Source of the DNA: Acetobacterium sp965140355
GTDB lineage: Bacteria > Bacillota > Clostridia > Eubacteriales > Eubacteriaceae
Direction of reading: 5' to 3'
NCBI GenBank assembly: GCA_965140355.1
Contig: OZ223193.1
Location: 186,001-250,000, forward strand
Length of the DNA: 64,000 nt
Part shown: positions 17,778 to 26,286 of the stretch, piece by piece
Position numbering within the stretch: position 1 is the first letter of the stretch
Layout: each line of letters starts with the position of its first letter
Made by a program: the position numbers and the translations under genes
The notes under the pieces: generated by a model
Told to the model about the DNA's origin: nothing
The model's database searches: none
Seen by the model: only the letters and a program-made list of their open reading frames with translations

Positions 17778-19838
17778 TCAATCTTCAATAATTTTAAGAA
17801 AGGACTCCAGATCGTTGACCGGTTCTTCGCACCGATAGTTTTTGCAGACATAGGCAGTGGGTTGTCCATGAATCATTTGCTGATTCACGGCAAAGGCATT
17901 AATTGTTTTTAAATCTTTTTCACTTTTATTAAACAGCACCACTGAAAATGGCAAAAATAATTTATTTAAGTGCCGATTCATTGCCCGAATCGTGGGATCT
18001 TTTTCGTAACCCGCAAAAACAACCTCAGTCGTCGGTTGCTCATGAAACAATTTTGCACATAACATCATCGTACTGGCCATTGGGGCCTGATTCAAATTTC
18101 CGGCAAAATAAGCAAACATCCCATTGACAATATCGATATATTTTTGTTCTCCGGTTATTTTTCCCAACTTGAGCAGGCAATAAGCTGCCAGTGCATTTCC
18201 CGATGGTTGCGCATTATCATAAATTTCCTTAGGTCGGGCAATTAATTTTTCGGCATCGTTGCCATACTGAAAAAAGCCGGACATGCCAAAGTCATCCCCA
18301 AAAATATTTATCATATCGACTGCCCGAAGAATCGCCTTTTCCAGATATTCGGTTTTAAAGGTTGCTTGATATAATTCCAGATACCCCCAAACCACGCTGG
18401 CATAATCATCCAGATAAGCTAATATTTTAGCTTCACCCAAACGATACCGCGCATAAAGACGACCGTTTCGTCTGGTCATTTTATTTTCAATGAAGGCCAT
18501 CGTTTCTTCAGCCTGAATGATATACTCCGGCTGATCAAAAATCCGTCCTGCCATTGCCAGCGCCGTGATCATCAGACCATTCCAGGCGGTCAAAATTTTA
18601 TCATCTTTATGGGGATGAATCCGCTTTTCGCGTTGATTAAAAAGATCCGCCTTCATTTCATCCAGCGCTTTTTCCAGTTCGGGATTGGCCTCAATAAGAT
18701 CAAGATCAACGGGAATCATGTTGGGAATATTTTTTCCGTCAAAATTTCCTTTGGCCGTCATGGGATAAAATTTAAAAAATACCGCTGCCCGCTTTTTACC
18801 TAATATCTTTTCAACCTTCTCCATCGACCAGACGTAAAATCGCCCTTCTTCACCTTCCGAATCGGCATCTTCGGCACAAAAAAAGCCACCTTCTTCAGAC
18901 CGCAAATCCCGATTCACATAGGTTATCGTTTTTTGGGCTATTTTTTTATACAGTGGATTCCCCGTCGCCTGATAGGTTTCGGCATAGATCATCACAAGCA
19001 AGGCATTGTCGTACAACATTTTTTCAAAATGCGGAACCAACCATTGTTCGTCCGTCGAATATCTGGAAAAGCCAAAACCAATGTGATCAAAAATGCCGCC
19101 CTGATACATCTGTTTTAGGGTTTTCTCCACCATTACCAGGGCATCCGGCTGATTAAAAGCCTGATAACACCGTAACAGATAAAACAAATGATGTGGGGTT
19201 GGAAATTTCGGAGCTTTCCCAAATCCACCATAACGATCATCAAAACTTTCATCAAAAAAATCGTAGGCATCAAAAAAGATGGTCCGTTTCAATTTATTTT
19301 CGTCCTTACGAATCTCCAAATCATTTAAAAGATTGGTCATCTTATCAGCTGAATAAATAATCTCTTCATTATTTTGTCGCCATTGACCTTCAATTCCCAC
19401 TAATACATCCATTAATCCCGGATGTCCATAACGTGACCGTTTTGGCAAATAAGTTGTGACATAAAAAGGCTTTCGCTCGGCCGTTAAAAAAACATTGAGC
19501 GGCCATCCCCCCTGCCCAGTGCTGACTTGCGAAAAAGTCATATAGATTTGATCAATATCCGGTCGTTCTTCCCGGTCAACCTTGATACTGATAAAATATT
19601 TATTCAGGTATTCCGCCACTTCGGCATCTTCAAAGGATTCTTTTTCCATTACGTGACACCAGTGACAAGTACTGTAACCAATCGAAAGGAAAATCGGTTT
19701 ATCCTGTCTTTTGGCCAGATTAAATGCTTCATCCGACCAGGGATACCAATTGACTGGATTATAGGCATGTTGTAACAGATAAGGACTCATTTCATGCACC
19801 AGTCGATTTGATTTTTTTTGCTTATTGTCGAGAGACAT
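17778..19838 (-). CDS. thioredoxin-fold/six-hairpin protein, YyaL (DUF255) family
   Basis: A 686-residue protein. The N-terminus carries the highly conserved family start with SPYLLQHAYNPVNWYPW, then the thioredoxin-like CHWCHVME site and GQGGWPLNVFLT. The remainder has a cellobiose-epimerase-like alpha/alpha toroid, with segments such as HDHIGFGFSRYSTD and PHFEKMLYDNALL. This is the YyaL/spermatogenesis-associated protein 20 family. Its biochemical role is not established; a redox or sugar-related function is assumed. It is followed closely by msrB. Confidence 0.92.
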   Translation of the reverse strand: MSLDNKQKKSNRLVHEMSPYLLQHAYNPVNWYPWSDEAFNLAKRQDKPIFLSIGYSTCHWCHVMEKESFEDAEVAEYLNKYFISIKVDREERPDIDQIYMTFSQVSTGQGGWPLNVFLTAERKPFYVTTYLPKRSRYGHPGLMDVLVGIEGQWRQNNEEIIYSADKMTNLLNDLEIRKDENKLKRTIFFDAYDFFDESFDDRYGGFGKAPKFPTPHHLFYLLRCYQAFNQPDALVMVEKTLKQMYQGGIFDHIGFGFSRYSTDEQWLVPHFEKMLYDNALLVMIYAETYQATGNPLYKKIAQKTITYVNRDLRSEEGGFFCAEDADSEGEEGRFYVWSMEKVEKILGKKRAAVFFKFYPMTAKGNFDGKNIPNMIPVDLDLIEANPELEKALDEMKADLFNQREKRIHPHKDDKILTAWNGLMITALAMAGRIFDQPEYIIQAEETMAFIENKMTRRNGRLYARYRLGEAKILAYLDDYASVVWGYLELYQATFKTEYLEKAILRAVDMINIFGDDFGMSGFFQYGNDAEKLIARPKEIYDNAQPSGNALAAYCLLKLGKITGEQKYIDIVNGMFAYFAGNLNQAPMASTMMLCAKLFHEQPTTEVVFAGYEKDPTIRAMNRHLNKLFLPFSVVLFNKSEKDLKTINAFAVNQQMIHGQPTAYVCKNYRCEEPVNDLESFLKIIED

Positions 19839-19961
19839 GCTTAACTCCTTTTTTCAAAATTGCATTTATATTTTTAAAATAGCAACTGTTTGTTTTATGA
19901 TTCAGTTATTCCAATCTGCCTTTATATTATGATTGCCTACTATTAACTTAATCTTTATTTT

Positions 19962-21641
19962 CTATTCAAAATTCAGTAATTCTCTCACCAATCGATTGTC
20001 TATTAACTTATAAAAAGCAAAACTCAAAGCTAAGCTGATCAAGACAAAAAGGCAATATCCCAACAGTTGGTTGACAAAATACCCCACCAAACCACTAATT
20101 GCAATGAGTAAACCCGCATAAATCATCCCCACAAAAAGCGTAATGATCACATTCATATTATTTTTAATTGCTTTTTGCGGATTATCCCAATTAAGTTTAG
20201 GGCGATTCATATCGATAAATAAACCGAATAATAAAATCGGCACCGATCCGATTATGCCCAATACGCCGCTCAGAACCAAACTTGATAAGCTTAACGGAAA
20301 TACAAATTTAACCGCGATAATTGTAAAAATAATCCCCAGACTTTGGGTCAGCAGCGCCACGCCAGTTCGTCCAATAATCTGATCTTTGGCGGTTACCGGG
20401 ATTATTCGTGTCATCCAGGAAGCTTTACCCTCGCGCGAAAAAGTAGTTGCGGTGGTCGCCGATGTCCCGCCAAAAAAGATAAAAAAAGAAATCAATAAAA
20501 AGTTAATTATGACCGGCATCTCGTTAAAAAACACCTGCATCCCCTGTAGATCTTCGGGCGTCATCTCAATAAAAGAAAACGTGATTATAATACAAATTGG
20601 CGCAATAATAACAACACTGAAATTGTTAAAAAAGTAGACTGGCGTTCTTAAAAGAATTCGTAGATCCATCATAAACACCGCCATCGCCCCATGGCTTTTT
20701 TTGCCTAATGCTTTATTTCGTTCAACGCCGTTTAATTGTTTCCCCTTTTTCATAACTTTTCCGCTAACGATGCTCTTGAGATAAACCCGTTCGCCAATCA
20801 AAACCATTATGATACAGGCTAATACTGCTACACCCCACAATGCGAAAACCCACACGACGGACATTAAAGTAATCCGATTTAGCGCCCAGGCCACGATAAA
20901 GCTGGTGGGCACAAAGTAACCAATCGTATTTAAAAAACCTTCGTTATTCGAAAGCATGACATTCAAGGCCTGTTGAAAATCAGCATCACCACTGCCTATT
21001 TGCGTTGAAAACCAGATTTGCACCCCAAAAATCAAACCAATACCTAAAAAAGCGAAAATAATCCGCAATACATCCTGACGGCCTTTAACTGAAGCTGACT
21101 GCATAACAAGCATTACCAGTGCGGTCAACAATGCCAACGGAATCACGGGAATCGTTAAAAACACCAATAAAGACAAAATAACATAAATAACACCCATGCC
21201 TTCGCCAACACCATAAATAATCAAAACCGGTACAAAAATAAAAGCGGTAAAGATATATTCAAATATCATCATGCTAAAAAATTTTGAAATAATCAGCTTT
21301 CGGGGGCTAATCGGTAATGGAATCAACTCTTCAATGTTATTTGAAAAATAAAACTCAGAAAAAATATACATTATCCCAAAAATGATAATCAGGACAGTTG
21401 CCATAATATACCCGATACTTAAAAAAACCGACGTCTGATTAACCATCCCTAAACCAATATAAGTGGCCACCATCAGCGAGATGTACATAAAAAATGCCGG
21501 AATTAATGCCACCGGAACAATAATCATCGTAAATAACTGTTTATAAAACTCTTTTTTATTGTATTGGCGATTGTAGAAAAATTGCGAAAATCCCATCGAT
21601 TCATTGGTAAATAACTTCGTTAAATTAATAATATCTTTCAT
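19962..21641 (-). CDS. ABC-2 type exporter permease
   Basis: A 559-residue polytopic membrane protein with about 12 or more hydrophobic segments and soluble loops near residues 290-315. It starts at the stop of the preceding ATPase gene (shared base), so the two form one transporter. The size and the duplicated arrangement resemble large ABC exporter permeases of Firmicutes. The cargo is not predictable from sequence. Confidence 0.8.
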   Translation of the reverse strand: MKDIINLTKLFTNESMGFSQFFYNRQYNKKEFYKQLFTMIIVPVALIPAFFMYISLMVATYIGLGMVNQTSVFLSIGYIMATVLIIIFGIMYIFSEFYFSNNIEELIPLPISPRKLIISKFFSMMIFEYIFTAFIFVPVLIIYGVGEGMGVIYVILSLLVFLTIPVIPLALLTALVMLVMQSASVKGRQDVLRIIFAFLGIGLIFGVQIWFSTQIGSGDADFQQALNVMLSNNEGFLNTIGYFVPTSFIVAWALNRITLMSVVWVFALWGVAVLACIIMVLIGERVYLKSIVSGKVMKKGKQLNGVERNKALGKKSHGAMAVFMMDLRILLRTPVYFFNNFSVVIIAPICIIITFSFIEMTPEDLQGMQVFFNEMPVIINFLLISFFIFFGGTSATTATTFSREGKASWMTRIIPVTAKDQIIGRTGVALLTQSLGIIFTIIAVKFVFPLSLSSLVLSGVLGIIGSVPILLFGLFIDMNRPKLNWDNPQKAIKNNMNVIITLFVGMIYAGLLIAISGLVGYFVNQLLGYCLFVLISLALSFAFYKLIDNRLVRELLNFE

Positions 21642-22363
21642 TATTCTGTCAACTCCAAAAAAATATTTTCGAGTGATTCCTGACTGCCAGCTTTTTCACG
21701 AATTTCTGTCATTGTTCCGACTTCAATGATCTTCCCTTTTTTAATAATCGCAATCCGGTCGCAGATTTTCTCGGCAACATCCAGAACATGGGTGGAAAAA
21801 AACACCGATCGTCCGCGATCACAATGTTCTCTCATAATTTTTTTAAGTTCAAAAGAGGCTTTGGGATCTAACCCAACCATTGGTTCATCCAGAATAAATA
21901 GTTGCGGATCATGAATCAGTGCCCCAACCAATGCCAATTTCTGCTTCATCCCATGAGAATAAGATCCTATCGGGTCATTGACGGCATCTTTTATTTCAAA
22001 AACATCCAAAAACTTTTCAATGCTTGCCTGCCGCTCCGCCGTCGGAATTTGATAAACATCAGCAATAAATTTAAGGTATTCAATACCCTTAATTTTTTCA
22101 AATAATTCCGGATTATCCGGTACATAACTAAATTGCTTTTTTGCTTCCAGGATATTTTCCTGATTGTCGATTCCATTGATGATTATTTTTCCCGTATTCG
22201 GGGCCAGGAGGTTGACAATCATTTTGATCGTCGTTGTTTTTCCGGCCCCATTTGGTCCCACAAAACCAAATATTTCACCGGGATGCACCTCAAAGCTTAT
22301 ATTATCAACTGCTTTTTCATTTTTATCTCCATATGTTTTCGATACCTGTTCAATTTTTAACAT
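21641..22363 (-). CDS. ABC exporter ATPase
   Basis: A 240-residue ATP-binding subunit with Walker A GPNGAGKTT, signature YSHGMKQKL and Walker B LFILDEPMVGLD, the pattern of ABC-2 exporters of the bacitracin/antibiotic type. It forms a two-gene operon with the permease downstream. It is divergent from the siroheme-reductase-like gene at 22573, with about 210 bp between them. Confidence 0.9.
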   Translation of the reverse strand: MLKIEQVSKTYGDKNEKAVDNISFEVHPGEIFGFVGPNGAGKTTTIKMIVNLLAPNTGKIIINGIDNQENILEAKKQFSYVPDNPELFEKIKGIEYLKFIADVYQIPTAERQASIEKFLDVFEIKDAVNDPIGSYSHGMKQKLALVGALIHDPQLFILDEPMVGLDPKASFELKKIMREHCDRGRSVFFSTHVLDVAEKICDRIAIIKKGKIIEVGTMTEIREKAGSQESLENIFLELTE

Positions 22364-22572
22364 TCGCTACTCCTTTTTCTCTAAAGTTTAGTTTATTTTA
22401 ACACAATCTTGCTTTATTTGCGGATAAAATTTAATATTGTTTTTAGAAACAAAGCATACAATAAATAAAATACTTAATTGGGTATTCTAAAAAATTGGGT
22501 CGTTATTATTTCAATAACCATACCTATTCTTAACCATTTTCTCATACCCATTATACGAAAGCAGGTAATCTC

Positions 22573-23436
22573 GTGATCACACAAAACGAAATAGCAGCAT
22601 TAAAAGCCCAGGGCATTTTAGCACAACAGCAGGACGGTTATTTTTCCATCCGGGTTTTGAGCCGGGCCGGAAATTTCACCTCTGCCGAACTTCAAGCCTT
22701 AGCAACGATCGCCGAAAAATTCGGCAGAGGTTATTTAGGCGAAACCACCAGACTGGCAATTGAAATTCCCTGGATTCACTACGAGGATATCGAAGCGGTT
22801 AAATCGGCCCTTAATGCCAATGGATTGATGTATGGCGGGACCGGTAAAAAAGTACGACCACTGGTAGCCTGCAAAGGTACCGTTTGCCAACATGGACTTT
22901 ATGATACCCAAAAACTGTGTGGGCTCTGTCATGACCAGTTCTTTGGCCGGGATCTTCATTCTAAAACAAAAATCACCTTTGTCGGCTGCCCTAATAATTG
23001 CGCCAAAGCCAATACCAACGATATTGGTCTGGTCGGACAGGCCTATGTTCAATTCGACTGGGATACCTGCGTTGATTGTGGAAAATGTCTGAAAGGGTGT
23101 CGTGCTAAAGCACTGACGATGGTCAATAAAAAACTCGTTTGGGATGAACAAAAATGTGTCAATTGCGGGAAATGCGCTCAAGTTTGCACGACCGGAGCTG
23201 CAACTGAAGAAGTTCGTGGAATTGCCGTCTATTTAGGGGGCCGGATGGGTCGCGGATACCGTTTTGGCGACCGTTTAACCGACTTGTATGCCGTCGAAGA
23301 AATTCCCAATCTGATCGAAAAAATTCTGGAAACCTATATGGAGTTGGGAACCGATGGTGAACGGATCTCAGCAGTTCTTGATCGAATCGGGATTAATGCT
23401 TTTGAAGGCAATTTGCAGGAACGGCTAGAAGACTAA
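22573..23436 (+). CDS. small siroheme sulfite/nitrite reductase-like protein with two 4Fe-4S sites
   Basis: A 287-residue cytosolic protein. Residues 1-65 resemble the ferredoxin-like half-domain of sulfite/nitrite reductases. Next come the siroheme/4Fe-4S cysteines (ACKGTVC near 100 and VGCPNNC near 138-144). Two consecutive ferredoxin motifs follow, CVDCGKCLKGC and CVNCGKCAQVC. This is the layout of the short Dsr-like proteins of anaerobes and methanogens. The reaction is unknown: sulfite or nitrite reduction, or another six-electron-type reduction. The first cysteine pair is C-X4-C, one residue shorter than the usual C-X5-C. The start is GTG with AGGT eight bases before. It is the first plus-strand gene and is monocistronic. 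Confidence 0.85.
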   Translation: MITQNEIAALKAQGILAQQQDGYFSIRVLSRAGNFTSAELQALATIAEKFGRGYLGETTRLAIEIPWIHYEDIEAVKSALNANGLMYGGTGKKVRPLVACKGTVCQHGLYDTQKLCGLCHDQFFGRDLHSKTKITFVGCPNNCAKANTNDIGLVGQAYVQFDWDTCVDCGKCLKGCRAKALTMVNKKLVWDEQKCVNCGKCAQVCTTGAATEEVRGIAVYLGGRMGRGYRFGDRLTDLYAVEEIPNLIEKILETYMELGTDGERISAVLDRIGINAFEGNLQERLED

Positions 23437-23467
23437 TTGTTAAACGGTTTAAAATAAACCATCTTTA

Positions 23468-23536
23468 GACAAAAAAGATAAAGATACCCGTGCCAGCAAT
23501 CATCCAAGATCGTCGGCACGGGTATCTTTGTCTTTT
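23468..23536. terminator. bidirectional intrinsic terminator
   Basis: A long stem AAAGATACCCGTGCC/GGCACGGGTATCTTT with T-rich tails on both strands. It lies between convergent genes: the plus-strand reductase-like gene and the minus-strand ABC permease. Confidence 0.93.
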
Positions 23537-23573
23537 GAGATCTGGACAATTTGTTCAGCTCTTTTTTTGCTGT

Positions 23574-24194
23574 TTAAAACTCTTTTTTTTGATAAATCTT
23601 GATTGAAACATTAATTGAAATAACCAAAACTACTACCGTAAAAGCAATCAATAACAACCCATAAATCCAGGCATTATCAAAACTTGGCAGCGGGATACCC
23701 ATCTGCTCAATTAACAGAAGTATAGCTGTGGGAGCCAATGCACAGAGGATCAACATCAACCGAGCTTTTTCAGCGCCAAACTTATAAATCAAGGGAATCA
23801 CCACACTACTAACAATAACAGCAATGAGCGATATTGCCCCAACGATCGCCAGCAGTTCACTGCCAATTGGCTCTCCCAACTCAAGGTTTCCAAGAACCCC
23901 AACAATCAAAGCGATAACAATTCCAATACTATTCAAAATTGCCATCACCAGATATTTACTAAGCACTATTTCTTTACGGGTTATTGGCATCGTCAATGCA
24001 TATATATCCCATTTTGCCAGATCATCATAACTCATAGTAGTAATGACCATCATGGCAAACATAAAAATAACAATTCCAAAAACAAAACCATTTCCTTGAG
24101 AAATGAAAACAACCGAAAAGAAAATAAGCATAATTCCTAACGTCTTAAATGTTCCTTTTAAATTAGTTAAATCTTTTAAGATTAATCCCTTCAT
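23574..24194 (-). CDS. ABC-2 permease (YtrA-regulated transporter)
   Basis: A 206-residue protein with six hydrophobic segments, of the ABC-2 membrane family often paired with YtrB-like ATPases. The segment MSYDDLAKWDIYALTMPITRKEIVLSKY is typical of this group and is read here in two short pieces: SYDDLAKWD and PITRKEIVLSKY. Its start overlaps the stop of the ATPase gene. It is the last gene of a gntR-ATPase-permease operon. The cargo is unknown; homologous operons often respond to cell-wall-active compounds. Confidence 0.85.
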   Translation of the reverse strand: MKGLILKDLTNLKGTFKTLGIMLIFFSVVFISQGNGFVFGIVIFMFAMMVITTMSYDDLAKWDIYALTMPITRKEIVLSKYLVMAILNSIGIVIALIVGVLGNLELGEPIGSELLAIVGAISLIAVIVSSVVIPLIYKFGAEKARLMLILCALAPTAILLLIEQMGIPLPSFDNAWIYGLLLIAFTVVVLVISINVSIKIYQKKEF

Positions 24195-25060
24195 TATTTT
24201 TCTCCTTTTACATAAAATAACATAATTTCTTCGATGGTTGCCCGATCAACAATCGCCTCTGGAAATTTTTTCTTGATACTCTGTTTATCATTAACTAAGA
24301 TCTCAAAGCTAAAATGATTTTTACGATATCGAATGTAGTCGTCCTGGTCAAGCCTTCTAAAATCTTCTTCACCACATTTTAGAATCCCCATTCTTGACAA
24401 CATCGTCTCTTTTTCTTCATTAAGCAAAATTTCACCCTGATGGATAAAAACCAGATAATCAGCAATTTTATCCAGATCGCTGGTGATATGTGATGAAATA
24501 AGAATTGCATGTTCTTCATCCTGAATAAACTCCATAAACACGTCCAGTATTTCTTCCCTTATCACCGGATCAAGTCCACTTGTTGCTTCATCCAAAATAA
24601 GAACCTTGGGCTCATGGGATAAGGCCGCCGCAATTTGCAGTTTCATTTTCATCCCGCGCGAAAATTCTTTTATGGCTTTATCATTTGGAAGTTTAAATTT
24701 TTTCAGATATTGGTCATACCGTTCTTTATTCCAATTTTTATAGATACACGCCATCATTTTTGAAATATCACCAGTTTTTAAATTGTCATGAAAATTACAG
24801 CCATCCAAAACTACACCAATATTTTCTTTAACCTTTTTTTCTTCTTTGATCGTATCCATGCCCAAAATTTTAATCGTCCCACTATCACGATTGATCAGAT
24901 TAAGAATTGATTTTAAGGTGGTCGTTTTTCCAGCCCCATTTTCCCCAACAAATCCAACAATGCACCCTTTAGGGACATTAAAACTAATATTTTTTAATTC
25001 AAAACCTTTAAATTTTTTATTTAAATTCTCTATTTCGATTGCATTACTAACGTTTATCAT
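24194..25060 (-). CDS. ABC ATPase (YtrB-like)
   Basis: A 288-residue ATPase with Walker A GENGAGKTT, signature FSRGMKMKL and Walker B VLILDEATSGLD, plus a C-terminal extension of about 70 residues usual in this group. ATG 25060 is preferred over an upstream in-frame start at 25111 because AAGGAG lies seven bases before it and the gene then starts just after the gntR stop. The operon order gntR-ATPase-permease matches B. subtilis ytrAB-type loci. Confidence 0.92.
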   Translation of the reverse strand: MINVSNAIEIENLNKKFKGFELKNISFNVPKGCIVGFVGENGAGKTTTLKSILNLINRDSGTIKILGMDTIKEEKKVKENIGVVLDGCNFHDNLKTGDISKMMACIYKNWNKERYDQYLKKFKLPNDKAIKEFSRGMKMKLQIAAALSHEPKVLILDEATSGLDPVIREEILDVFMEFIQDEEHAILISSHITSDLDKIADYLVFIHQGEILLNEEKETMLSRMGILKCGEEDFRRLDQDDYIRYRKNHFSFEILVNDKQSIKKKFPEAIVDRATIEEIMLFYVKGEK

Positions 25061-25062
25061 CG

Positions 25063-25437
25063 TTATTCTCCTTTGTACAAAATTTTCAGCATGTCTTCGA
25101 GTTCTTCCCATGAAATATTACTGCTTTTAGCTACATCGACCGCTTTCTGCAAAAACTCTTCGGTCAGTCTCAATTGCTCTTCCCGAATAAACGATAGATT
25201 TTGTTTAGCCACAAAACTGCCCTTGCCGGTAACCGTTTCAATAAATCCATCACGTTCCAGATCCGAATAAGCCCGTTTGGTGGTGATCACACTAATACGC
25301 AGCTCTTTGGCCAAAAAGCGCATACTCGGTAATGATTCGCCGGGACTTAACTCACCACTGATGATCATTTTCTTAATCTGTTTGGTAATTTGTTCATAAA
25401 TGGGTTTATCACTTGAATTGCTGATAATAATATTCAA
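25063..25437 (-). CDS. GntR-family regulator, YtrA type
   Basis: A 124-residue protein with an N-terminal winged-helix domain (PIYEQITKQIKKMIISGEL, SMRFLAKELRIS, TVTGKGSFV) and only a short C-terminal helical tail, which is the YtrA subfamily. Such regulators repress their own ABC-transporter operon until a signal relieves them. The perfect palindrome at 25465-25485, 28 bp before the start codon, is the probable operator. Confidence 0.93.
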   Translation of the reverse strand: MNIIISNSSDKPIYEQITKQIKKMIISGELSPGESLPSMRFLAKELRISVITTKRAYSDLERDGFIETVTGKGSFVAKQNLSFIREEQLRLTEEFLQKAVDVAKSSNISWEELEDMLKILYKGE

Positions 25438-25464
25438 TGGATCACCTCATTTCTTTCGTCTTAT

Positions 25465-25485
25465 TGTATATATACTATATATACA
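25465..25485. promoter_or_regulatory. palindromic operator for the YtrA-type regulator
   Basis: TGTATATATA-C-TATATATACA is a perfect 10-bp inverted repeat around one central base. It sits just upstream of the gntR-ABC operon and overlaps the likely promoter, as expected for autoregulation by a GntR dimer. Confidence 0.8.
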
Positions 25486-25520
25486 CTATAATCATCTTTG
25501 TCTTATCTGTCAAGTTTTTT

Positions 25521-25552
25521 TGCAAAAAAATAAGCGAGAGTAGCTCTCGCCA
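25521..25552 (-). terminator. intrinsic terminator after the YgjP-like gene
   Basis: Minus-strand GCGAGAG-CTA-CTCTCGC stem followed by TTATTTTTTT, 35 bp after the metalloprotease stop. Confidence 0.9.
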
Positions 25553-25585
25553 TAAATTTTCAAACTAATATCTCCGTCCCGAAAA

Positions 25586-26266
25586 TTATTCCCAATTCTG
25601 GACACTTAATTTTTCCTGAAGTCCTTTCAACTTCGCCTGCTCCGTTTTATAATTAGGTAATACCTGTTCGACAATTCGCCAAAAACTCGGAGAATGGTTC
25701 ATTTCAACCAAATGAGCCAGTTCGTGCACCACCACATAACGAATGGTACTTTCTTCCGCCATCACCAAATACCAGGAAAAATTGAGATTTCCGGCACTTG
25801 AACACGAACCCCAACGCTTTTTAGCGCCATTGATTTTAACCACGCGAGGTTTTAAGCCCATGTGTGTTGCCAACTCCGCAACCATCTCGGCTAATATTTT
25901 TTTTGCCAGACTTCGGTAGAGTCCCACCTGATTGCGCTTTAGTTCCTCGGCCAAGAGCTGTTGATAGGCGTAAAAACGTTCCCCATCAAAGCCAAAGGCC
26001 GGTTTTTCAACCGCAACTAACGGAAATTCACAACCTAAAAATAAAAGCTTATCACCAAATCTTAATTCAAAATGATCACGTTCTTCTACCTGGCGTACAA
26101 CCATTCCAAGATGAGTGTTAATCCAGCTCTGATGATCCTTAACAAAGCGCTCAATCCTTTTTTCAGGCGTGCCAATTGGTGCCCGCACCTCTATTTTTGC
26201 ATTTTTAGTAATATACAATCCCATTGTTTTGCGTTGCGTATATTTTATCTGATATTCGTTTATCAT
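25586..26266 (-). CDS. YgjP/SprT-like zinc metallopeptidase (DUF45)
   Basis: A 226-residue protein with the zinc-protease motif VVHELAHLVEMNHSPSFW and the preceding RWGSCSSAGNLNFSW segment, diagnostic of the YgjP/DUF45 family (M48-like). HELAH supplies two His ligands and the catalytic Glu; the His of NHSPSFW is the likely third ligand. The cellular substrate is unknown. It follows sbcC by 20 bp and so probably rides on the sbcDC transcript, ending at its own terminator. Confidence 0.9.
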   Translation of the reverse strand: MINEYQIKYTQRKTMGLYITKNAKIEVRAPIGTPEKRIERFVKDHQSWINTHLGMVVRQVEERDHFELRFGDKLLFLGCEFPLVAVEKPAFGFDGERFYAYQQLLAEELKRNQVGLYRSLAKKILAEMVAELATHMGLKPRVVKINGAKKRWGSCSSAGNLNFSWYLVMAEESTIRYVVVHELAHLVEMNHSPSFWRIVEQVLPNYKTEQAKLKGLQEKLSVQNWE

Positions 26267-26286
26267 TGTCCTGCTGTTGTCCTCTG

